Of a stretch of 13,237 nt of DNA, positions 7,108-13,237 are shown in pieces; positions within the stretch are counted from its first letter, which is position 1, and every line of letters starts with the position of its first letter. This DNA comes from CAZAMI01 sp964627805 (GTDB lineage: Archaea; Thermoproteota; Thermoprotei_A; Sulfolobales; NBVN01), in the NCBI GenBank assembly GCA_964627805.1, contig CAZVLA010000025.1:1-13237 (forward strand). Direction: 5' to 3'. A model generated the notes under the pieces. It worked only from the letters and a program-made list of their open reading frames with translations, had not been told where the DNA came from and searched no databases. The position numbers and the translations under genes were made by a program.

Positions 7108-9278
7108 ACCCACGTAGGGCGGTATCTAAAGTTACTGCAGGTATCGTGGTTGCAGCAGTAGTTATAGCTGCCCTAGCCTCCCTAGTAGGTTACTACGCAG
7201 TATCACTAAGTAAGGCACCACCTACGAGGACGGTCACCGTAACTAAGACCTTAACAGTAACTACCTCATTACCAGCCGTAACCTCAACCGTGACTAAGTA
7301 TGTGGGAGTAGTGACTACGGCTACATACACTAAGTCATTAGTAACTACAGTAACCTCAACAACTTCAGTAGTGACTACGAAATCAATTACTAAGCCAGCT
7401 AAGGAGGTAGTCATTACTGACTTTAGAGGTAAGAAGGTAGTACTTCCTAAGCCAGCTGAGAGGGTAGTCGTCCTATCCTCCTACTGGGCTGAGGTACTGG
7501 TTGCGTTAGGGGCCGCTAATAAGATAGTCGGTATCGGTAAGTACGTTAAGTACGATGAGTACCTACCCGAGAGTGTGAGGAGTAAGCCCTCCCTAGGCTC
7601 ACTATTCACTGGAGTCAATATTGAGGAGTTACTAGCCCTTAAGCCAGACGTAGTGATTATGGACGTAGGTTACGGTAAGGCTAATGAGGTAGCGTCTAAG
7701 CTTGAGAGCTTAGGGGTTAAGGTCGTAGGTCTATTCATACATAGCTTCAGTGACGAGTTAAGAGCTGTGGACATCATAGGTAAGGTAGTAGGAGCTACTA
7801 GTAGGGCTAGGGAACTTGAGGAATTCATGAAGTCTAGGTACGAGGAGCTAACCTCAATAGCTAAGTCAATAAGTAATAAAGTAACTGCAGTCATGGTTTC
7901 GGGCTACAGCATACTTAAGGGCTCCTCACTAACACTCTACGCTAACACATCATGGGGTAAGGCACTAACTGATGTAGGAGCTATTAACCTAGCCCTAAAG
8001 TACTTCCCGAATAAGGAATGGCCTAAGATAGACTTCGAAACACTAGCTAAGTGGGACCCGGACATCATAGTAATTACGTCATCAGTAAGTAGTATTCAGG
8101 AAGTACTCGATAAGATTGAGGAGGACGTTAAGTGGCACGGGCTTAAGGCGTATAAGTCGGGTAGGATCTACGTAATACCTTGCTGGTCAAGCATAGGTGG
8201 TTTACTGGATTGGGGACCTAGGGACGTAATAGGTAGGGAGTACCTAGCGACGATCATATACCCGAGCAAGTACTCCGGGATTGACTGGAGGGGTGATATG
8301 GAGTACCTACTAAAGCACTTCTACGGAATCTTCATACCTAAGCAAGCATTCGCTTCCTACTCAATAAAGTGGAAGGAGGTAGTTGACTTAATGAATGATA
8401 CCGTAAAGATACCTAGGAAGGTGCGTAGGGCTGTTGACTTCATATCGTACGTTACCTTAGTAGCTCTTAAGGTAATGGATAGGGTAGTAGGTATTTCTAA
8501 GTACGCTAAGTACAATAAGATAATGCTAGCCGCTTACCCGGAAGTTAAGAAGATACCTAGTCCAGGAAGTAGCTTCTCAGTAAATATTGAGGCTTTACTA
8601 GCCCTTAAGCCGGACTTAGTGATTACGTGGCCCTTCAGAGAATCCGTGGTTAAGGAGATTGAAGCTCAAGGCATACCAGTCATTAAGGTGTGGCTGTACA
8701 GTTACGACGATATTAAGAGGTTGATCTGGTTAATGGGTGTAGTATTTGATGTTAGGTCTAGAGCTGAGGAGTTGATTAAGAGCATGGACTCACTAGTTAA
8801 CTACGTGCAGGAGCACGTAAGTAACATACCACCTAGTAGGAGGGTTAAGGTGCTTTACCTATGGAGTAAACCAACTAAGGTTCAGGGCGGTAGGGGGACT
8901 GTTAATGACTTCATAAGATTAGCAGGAGGCATTAACGTAGCTGCTAAGGCATTCCCGACGAAGTCCTACGTGAGTGTCGACGTTGAGACCATAATTAAGT
9001 GGGACCCGGACGTGATAGTGATTTGGTGGTGGGCTAGGTACGGACCCAGTAAGATACTTAATGACCCCTTATGGAAGGGTATTAAAGCTGTTAAGGAGGG
9101 TAGGGTGTATAAGGAGCCTTTCTATGAGCACTGGGGTGTTGACGCAGCTATATTCATTCTGTGGTTATCCATGAAGCTATACCCGAGTAAGTACGTAGGT
9201 GTTAACTTCATGGACATAGCTAATAAGTACTTCATGGAGTGGTACGGCATACCCTACTCTAAGGTGGTCGGGTCTTGA
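7104..9278 (+). CDS. Membrane-anchored tandem solute-binding protein of a siderophore/haem/B12-type ABC importer
   Basis: Extracytoplasmic receptor of the ABC importer encoded just downstream. Numbering is from ATG 7104 (724 aa). Residues about 9-33 are a hydrophobic N-terminal anchor. Residues about 40-97 are a Thr/Val/Ser-rich stalk, typical of crenarchaeal surface binding proteins. Two class III (BtuF/FhuD-like) binding domains follow, about 100-412 and 435-720. They are clear duplicates: both contain a GI.KY.KY motif, NIE.LLALKPD, KWDPD.IVI, and YPSKY near the end. Domain 1 begins with the usual entry strand (VITDFRGKKVVLP); domain 2 lacks it. Single-domain relatives are about half this length. 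The protein overlaps the permease start by 4 nt (TTGA), so coupled expression is likely. Ligand residues cannot be assigned, so corrinoid, haem, siderophore or another metal chelate are all open. The neighbouring chelatase makes a tetrapyrrole or corrinoid attractive. Confidence 0.85.
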   Translation: MNPRRAVSKVTAGIVVAAVVIAALASLVGYYAVSLSKAPPTRTVTVTKTLTVTTSLPAVTSTVTKYVGVVTTATYTKSLVTTVTSTTSVVTTKSITKPAKEVVITDFRGKKVVLPKPAERVVVLSSYWAEVLVALGAANKIVGIGKYVKYDEYLPESVRSKPSLGSLFTGVNIEELLALKPDVVIMDVGYGKANEVASKLESLGVKVVGLFIHSFSDELRAVDIIGKVVGATSRARELEEFMKSRYEELTSIAKSISNKVTAVMVSGYSILKGSSLTLYANTSWGKALTDVGAINLALKYFPNKEWPKIDFETLAKWDPDIIVITSSVSSIQEVLDKIEEDVKWHGLKAYKSGRIYVIPCWSSIGGLLDWGPRDVIGREYLATIIYPSKYSGIDWRGDMEYLLKHFYGIFIPKQAFASYSIKWKEVVDLMNDTVKIPRKVRRAVDFISYVTLVALKVMDRVVGISKYAKYNKIMLAAYPEVKKIPSPGSSFSVNIEALLALKPDLVITWPFRESVVKEIEAQGIPVIKVWLYSYDDIKRLIWLMGVVFDVRSRAEELIKSMDSLVNYVQEHVSNIPPSRRVKVLYLWSKPTKVQGGRGTVNDFIRLAGGINVAAKAFPTKSYVSVDVETIIKWDPDVIVIWWWARYGPSKILNDPLWKGIKAVKEGRVYKEPFYEHWGVDAAIFILWLSMKLYPSKYVGVNFMDIANKYFMEWYGIPYSKVVGS

Positions 9279-10288
9279 GGGGGTCCCTACTAATTAAGGC
9301 ATTAATTACTTTTTCACTACCTACTGCAGTAATTACTTCATTATTCCTAGGTAGGTACCCCATACCCCCTACTCAAGTACTTGAGGCTTTAGTAGCTGGT
9401 TTAGCCCCGTCCCTAACGCATAGCCCCCCAGACCCTATAGTCAGGATCGTACTCTACTATAGACTACCTAGGGTATTAGCTGCCGCGATAATAGGTACTT
9501 CACTCTCAGTATCTGGTGCCTCACTCCAGAGCATGCTTAGGAACCCGCTAGTCAGTCCTTACATACTAGGTATTATGTCGGGTGCTGCCTTCGGTGCTGC
9601 ATTAACCATAGCTTTCCTACCACCTACCGTACCTATTGAGTTAGTAGCTATGGCTTCAGCACTAGCTGCTTTCGCCCTCGTACTCATGATTTCATGGGGC
9701 TGGGGTAGGGGGTCCGTTGTTTCCTTAGTTCTTTCGGGTGTGATCATAAATGCTCTATTCTCAGCAGCCCTATCCCTAGCTCAGTACTTAGCACCTAACC
9801 CCCATAAGGTAGCAGCTATTGCCTTCTGGTTAATGGGTGATGTTGGGCAGGCTAGTGAGTGGGGTGATGTCCTTAGGATGGTATCGGTTGTTGCCCCATG
9901 TACTGCCTTACTAGTAGCTTCTAGGTGGAGGTTGAACATACTCTCACTAGGTGATGAGGAGGCTAAGGCGTTAGGTGCTAATCCAGTTATTGAGAGGGTT
10001 TTCTACGCAGTTATCTGTGGGTTAATGACTGCCTCAGTAGTTTCCTACGCAGGTATAATTGGTTGGGTAGGCCTCTTAGTACCCCACATAGTTAGGTTAG
10101 GGGTGGGTAGTGACTCTAGGGAGGTCATACTGTACACTACATTCCTAGGGGGTGCTTACTTAGTAGCTGCTGATGACTTAGCTAGGTGCTTAACTACGGA
10201 GGTACTACCCATAGGTGTCTTAACTACGTTAATGGGTGCTCCACTACTCATTTACCTACTTAGGAGGGCTGGTAGGGTATGGAGGTGA
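9275..10288 (+). CDS. FecCD/BtuC-family ABC importer permease
   Basis: Integral membrane subunit that would form the translocation path as a homodimer, carrying a metal-chelate or corrinoid substrate from the binding protein to the cytoplasm. The length (337 aa) and multiple hydrophobic segments fit the roughly ten-helix BtuC fold. Family hallmarks are RLPR (63-66), GASLQ (81-85), RNPLVSP (89-95), the cytoplasmic coupling region LGDEEAKALG (225-234) that contacts the ATPase, GWVGLLVPH (263-271), LPIG (311-314) and GAP (321-323). The TTG start overlaps the binding-protein stop (TTGA), with a GGTGG-like site about 9 nt upstream. Its stop overlaps the ATPase gene by 10 nt. The family covers B12, haem and ferric siderophore importers, and sequence alone does not separate them. 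Confidence 0.92.
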   Translation: MRGSLLIKALITFSLPTAVITSLFLGRYPIPPTQVLEALVAGLAPSLTHSPPDPIVRIVLYYRLPRVLAAAIIGTSLSVSGASLQSMLRNPLVSPYILGIMSGAAFGAALTIAFLPPTVPIELVAMASALAAFALVLMISWGWGRGSVVSLVLSGVIINALFSAALSLAQYLAPNPHKVAAIAFWLMGDVGQASEWGDVLRMVSVVAPCTALLVASRWRLNILSLGDEEAKALGANPVIERVFYAVICGLMTASVVSYAGIIGWVGLLVPHIVRLGVGSDSREVILYTTFLGGAYLVAADDLARCLTTEVLPIGVLTTLMGAPLLIYLLRRAGRVWR

Positions 10289-11064
10289 TTAAGTCAGTAA
10301 GGCTTAACTACACCTACGGAGGGGGTGTTGAAGCCCTTAAGGACGTCAGTATAGTTGTTGGGGAGGGTAAGGTAGTAGCTATTCTGGGACCTAACGGGGC
10401 TGGTAAGACGACGCTACTGAAGTGCTTACTGAATATACTGAAACCTAAGGGTGCTGTCTACATTTACGGTAGGGACATTAGTAAATTAGGGGGTAGGGAG
10501 TTAGCTAAGCTACTCGGTTACGTACCCCAGACCTACGGTACGGTATTCGCTTACAGGGTACTCGACTTCGTAGTTATGGGTAGGGCACCGCACCACAGCA
10601 TATTCTCACTACCGTCGGAGGGTGAGTATAGGAGGGCTTTAGAGGTACTTGATATGTTAGGTATTAAGGACTTAGCTTGGAGAACCATAGCTGAGGTTAG
10701 TGGTGGTCAGTTACAGCTAGTGATGATTGCTAGGGCATTGATTCAGGACGCTAAGGTACTACTCCTGGATGAGCCCACAGCCCACCTAGACATAAGTAAT
10801 AGGTTGAGGGTTATGAGGGTCATTAAGGACTTAGTACGTAGGGGTATCGTCGACTCCGTAGTAGTTGCTATGCATGACCCCCTAATAGCTGGTTTATTCA
10901 GTGATGAGGTAGTACTAATGAGTCGGGGTGAGGTAGTTGCTTATGGTGAGCCTAAGGAGGTACTTACTCCCGGGAACTTAAGGAGGGTCTACGGTATTGA
11001 GTTCGTAGTGATTAATTACTTCGGTAAGCCCTTAGTAGTTCCTAAAGAACTCATTGAGGAGTAG
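10279..11064 (+). CDS. ABC importer ATP-binding subunit (FecE/BtuD type)
   Basis: Cytoplasmic ATPase that would power the permease as a dimer. All catalytic elements are intact in its 261 residues: Walker A GPNGAGKTT (37-45), Q-loop Gln84 in YVPQ, signature SGGQ (141-144), Walker B LLLDEP (161-166) with Glu165 as catalytic base, D-loop HLD (169-171) and switch His199 in AMHD. The stretch after Q84 (VLDFVVMGRAPH) is typical of iron-chelate and B12 importers. ATG 10279 is the start; it lies inside the end of the permease gene. A perfect GGAGGTGA at 10281-10288 follows directly, but no start codon lies at a useful distance beyond it, so it is probably incidental. Only 3 nt separate this gene from the Gate-like gene, placing that gene in the same unit. 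Confidence 0.95.
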   Translation: MEVIKSVRLNYTYGGGVEALKDVSIVVGEGKVVAILGPNGAGKTTLLKCLLNILKPKGAVYIYGRDISKLGGRELAKLLGYVPQTYGTVFAYRVLDFVVMGRAPHHSIFSLPSEGEYRRALEVLDMLGIKDLAWRTIAEVSGGQLQLVMIARALIQDAKVLLLDEPTAHLDISNRLRVMRVIKDLVRRGIVDSVVVAMHDPLIAGLFSDEVVLMSRGEVVAYGEPKEVLTPGNLRRVYGIEFVVINYFGKPLVVPKELIEE

Positions 11065-11067
11065 GTA

Positions 11068-12006
11068 ATGAGTTACTTAAGCCCGTCGATACTCCTACTG
11101 ACGTACGCATACACCTTAGTCGGGATGCTTACTGGTTACTTACTAGCTGGTTTACTTAATGAGTTAGGTATTACTGACTACTTAATGAAGTCGTTATCAA
11201 GTACCTTAGGTAGGGTCATCCACCCAGTACTAACCCCTACTTTAGTACTCTACGTAGTTAGTCCTAGGTCAGCACACGCACACGCTAGTTCATGCTTGAG
11301 GAGGGGCTTAGTAACTCCTAAGGACATCTACTTAGTAATGATGGTCTCCGGACTACCGCTTAGGCTACTCTACCTATACAGGATATACGTACCCGTACTA
11401 ATACCGCTCCTAGGTACGGTAGCTCTTCAGTACTTAGGTATTAAGTTAGTACTCGACTCACTACTAGCTTCAGTAGCTATTACTTACGGACTTAAGAAGT
11501 ACTCAGTAAGGACTCACTTACCCCATGGAGTAGTTAGTGGGGACTTAAGGCTGAGTAAGGCATCACTAATTAAGGGTGTTGAGGAGGGGCTTAGGGACTT
11601 ACTGAAGTTCCTACCTAAGTACAGCTTAGCCTACGCATTAGCTTCAGTAATGATAGTTACGGGCCTCACATCATTAATAGCTAACTCGTTAAAGCCGACA
11701 CTAACCCCGCTAGGGATTACCTCCTTAGGACTAACCTACGTCACAGCATCCGTAATTAGTCCTAGAGCGGCCGTAGGTATTGCTAAGTTAATGGTTACTA
11801 CCCACCACTACGTTAGTGAGGTATTAGCGACTATGTTAATAGGTAATGCGTTCTACGTAGTTCTTAATGAGTTATGGACTAAGATACTCCCACTATACCT
11901 AAGCACGTACCCAAGGAGAGTAGCTACGAACTTACTACTCATTAAGGTAGTTACTCCTGTAGCCTACAGCTTAGTAGTAGCTACTTCCCTCCTAATAACC
12001 CACTAA
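11068..12006 (+). CDS. Gate-like (nucleoside-recognition-type) polytopic membrane protein with two internal repeats
   Basis: I recognise this as probably related to the archaeal Gate/nucleoside-recognition membrane proteins, whose fold also forms part of transporters such as FeoB and nucleoside carriers. It has 312 residues and about eight or more hydrophobic segments, with no soluble domain. Two halves look duplicated: the motif SPRSA (65-69) in the first half recurs as SPRAA (231-235). In each, a hydrophobic strand precedes the motif and a hydrophobic helix pair follows it. Histidines cluster close to both motifs (His70 and His72; His246 and His247). ATG 11068 starts 3 nt after the ATPase stop, with GAGG about 9 nt upstream, so it is the last gene of the importer unit. 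Inference: an accessory subunit or an independent carrier for the metal or ligand handled by the neighbouring genes. A nucleoside role is not supported by anything here. Confidence 0.6.
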   Translation: MSYLSPSILLLTYAYTLVGMLTGYLLAGLLNELGITDYLMKSLSSTLGRVIHPVLTPTLVLYVVSPRSAHAHASSCLRRGLVTPKDIYLVMMVSGLPLRLLYLYRIYVPVLIPLLGTVALQYLGIKLVLDSLLASVAITYGLKKYSVRTHLPHGVVSGDLRLSKASLIKGVEEGLRDLLKFLPKYSLAYALASVMIVTGLTSLIANSLKPTLTPLGITSLGLTYVTASVISPRAAVGIAKLMVTTHHYVSEVLATMLIGNAFYVVLNELWTKILPLYLSTYPRRVATNLLLIKVVTPVAYSLVVATSLLITH

Positions 12007-12373
12007 CGAATTACGTAACCCCCCAGTACTCCGTATTCCGTACTAGCTGAGGAGGTGCGTGACTGCACTTAAGGAGCTTAGGGGTGATGAAGGACGTAGT
12101 GGTTACTAATGCTTAAGCCTTAGTTACGGATCACTGCGTTAATCCTTACTGACTATGCATGGCTTCGGCCCATTAAAGACTCATCACGGATCAGCCAGCA
12201 GCCCCTAACCACACCAATCATTAAGTTAGGTACTGTATGTTAAATTACTTAATGATAGTGACTTAAGTAACTCTGTAAGCCTTAGTGTATTTACCGTAGT
12301 TAGTACCATAGATGGGGGTACGGTGATGTACTTATAGTAAGGGCTTAGTTAGTTATGTCACTTACACACCTTA
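12007..12373. other. Convergent intergenic region, no confident gene
   Basis: This 367-bp stretch separates the convergent Gate-like and radical SAM genes. I find no tRNA and no ORF above about 20 codons with a sensible start. Contents worth noting: AGTAC (12025-12029) and GTACT (12040-12044), a weak hairpin 19 nt after the Gate-like stop; GGAGGTGC at 12051-12058 followed by GTGACTGCAC; a cUUCGg tetraloop hairpin, GGCTTCGGCC, at 12161-12170; and a direct repeat ACGGATCA at 12126-12133 and 12186-12193. No T-rich archaeal terminator is evident on either strand. A small non-coding RNA or a decayed gene are both possible. Confidence 0.5.
12161..12170. repeat. Short UUCG tetraloop hairpin
   Basis: GGC-TTCG-GCC forms a cUUCGg hairpin. 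With one bulged C, the flanking ATG and CAT extend it to five or six pairs. It is unusually stable for its size but is not followed by a T-tract, so it may belong to an RNA rather than to a terminator. Confidence 0.3.
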
Positions 12374-13237
12374 CTAGAGGTATGGATAGTGATGCCTTGG
12401 GTGTGAGGGGTAGAAGTAATTCCTCATCTCCTTAATTAATTCCATGAACTTATCAGGATCTCTTACGGTGGGTATGGTATTAAGTACGTCCACGCACTTC
12501 TCATCGGTACCTCCCTTAACCTTACATAGAGCTAACCATCGCTTACTTAAGTCCCCACTTAACCTCCTAAGTACTGAGGGAATTTCGGGTACGTCCTTAC
12601 CGACCCTTAACCCAAACCTACTGTACTCGCTTGCGTAGCCACGTATCCACGCTAATTGAAACCTGTCCGGCTCAAACTCCTCAATAGCTACCTTCCTACC
12701 ATTACCACTCCCTACATTACTACGGAAGTCCTTATAGGCTTCGTAGTACGGTACGATATCCTCTATGAACTCCCTGTACAGTACCTTGAACTTGAGTGAC
12801 CACGTCCTAGGGTGAAAGAGTGGGTACTCACTCGGTAGGGAGTAAGGGTCTATAGGTACTACTGATAAGTCATGTAAGTCAATTGAAGGACCTAAACCAG
12901 CAACTACGTAGATAGCAACATTACTAAGGCCCTCACTCCATAGAGGCTTAATAACGTCGTTGAGCATAACATTAAAGCCCCTCACTTGAAGATCCAATAA
13001 CTTAGTATTACCGAAGTACTTATTCCCTGTAGGATCCTTGAATGAGAATTCAAAGATGATCCTCCCACTAGGTATTGAGACTAAAGACTTCTTAAGGTAC
13101 TCACGAATCCTCACAACACCATCCCTACTTAATTTAGAGAAGAGGATACCGTTCGTCTGTATAATGAGCCTCGTACTACGGTAATTATTAAGTCCTACAT
13201 CATGAATTACCCTTAACACCTTAGCACTAACCTCAAT
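12374..13237 (-). CDS. Probable radical SAM protein, C-terminal part (5' end beyond window)
   Basis: The frame is open to the right edge, so the start lies outside; the internal GTG at 13217-13219 is not needed as a start. The visible 288 residues begin IEVSAKV. The segment IIQTNGI followed by FEFSFKDP resembles successive strands of the radical SAM partial barrel (the QTNG and E.SFK strands). A segment around VVAGLGPS also fits archaeal members of this superfamily. The CxxxCxxC cluster that binds the 4Fe-4S centre would be N-terminal and is not in view, so the assignment is provisional. The C terminus is charged and ends with a His/Tyr/Pro-rich tail. The gene is convergent with the importer unit and probably belongs to a different operon. 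The substrate is unknown; a link to tetrapyrrole chemistry cannot be claimed from this fragment. Confidence 0.55.
   Translation of the reverse strand: MEVSAKVLRVIHDVGLNNYRSTRLIIQTNGILFSKLSRDGVVRIREYLKKSLVSIPSGRIIFEFSFKDPTGNKYFGNTKLLDLQVRGFNVMLNDVIKPLWSEGLSNVAIYVVAGLGPSIDLHDLSVVPIDPYSLPSEYPLFHPRTWSLKFKVLYREFIEDIVPYYEAYKDFRSNVGSGNGRKVAIEEFEPDRFQLAWIRGYASEYSRFGLRVGKDVPEIPSVLRRLSGDLSKRWLALCKVKGGTDEKCVDVLNTIPTVRDPDKFMELIKEMRNYFYPSHPRHHYPYL

Noticed and set aside
7220..7395. CRISPR-like or tandem DNA repeat
   Set aside because: The recurrent GTAACTA and GTGACTACG words encode the Thr/Val-rich stalk of the binding protein. They are degenerate codon repeats without regular spacing.
12084..12152. Box C/D guide RNA
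   Set aside because: GTGATGA and CTGA are present at a plausible distance, but I found no convincing internal C'/D' pair and no terminal stem.
12376..13219. Complete 281-residue gene starting at GTG 13219
   Set aside because: The same frame continues open to the window edge, and the visible part matches only the later strands of a radical SAM barrel. The gene is therefore treated as truncated by the window.

Overview
The window looks like a piece of a thermophilic archaeal chromosome, most likely a crenarchaeon in the broad sense (Thermoproteota). The evidence is AGG-dominated arginine codons, GGAGGTG-type ribosome binding sites, TATA-box promoters without bacterial -35/-10 signals, frequent TTG and GTG starts, and a solute-binding protein joined to its membrane anchor by a Thr/Val/Ser-rich stalk. 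I cannot name the genus from the sequence.

Layout: (1) 1-290 is non-coding, with a perfect 18-bp palindrome (140-157) just upstream of a TATA-like box. (2) 291-1172 encodes an AlkA-type HhH-GPD DNA glycosylase. (3) 1173-1308 is a promoter and leader with a TATA box, a perfect 7+7 dyad over the predicted transcription start, and a possible 16-codon leader ORF. (4) 1309-6989 encodes a CobN-type chelatase large subunit overlapping a fused ChlI-ChlD (AAA+ plus VWA) subunit. (5) 6990-7103 is a second promoter and leader, with a possible 12-codon leader ORF whose stop overlaps the next start. (6) 7104-12006 is a tightly packed four-gene unit: anchored tandem-duplicated solute-binding protein, FecCD/BtuC-type permease, BtuD-type ATPase, and a two-repeat Gate-like membrane protein. 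(7) 12007-12373 is a 367-bp convergent intergenic region. (8) 12374-13237, on the minus strand, is the C-terminal part of a probable radical SAM protein running off the window.

Working model: CobN with the fused ChlID would form an ATP-driven chelatase that inserts cobalt (or nickel) into a tetrapyrrole. The neighbouring ABC importer belongs to the siderophore/haem/corrinoid class and could bring in a corrinoid, another metal-tetrapyrrole or a metal chelate. The Gate-like protein may be an accessory or independent transporter. The substrate cannot be fixed from sequence, and no other corrin-pathway enzyme lies in the window.

The most unusual signal is regulatory. The leaders of both transcription units share the exact 10-mer GTGCACCTCA (1273-1282 and 7095-7104). 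In both it lies inside a short leader ORF in the frame TGC-ACC-TCA (Cys-Thr-Ser), and in both it can pair with the ribosome binding site of the next gene. This suggests joint post-transcriptional control of chelatase and importer, but it rests on sequence inspection only.
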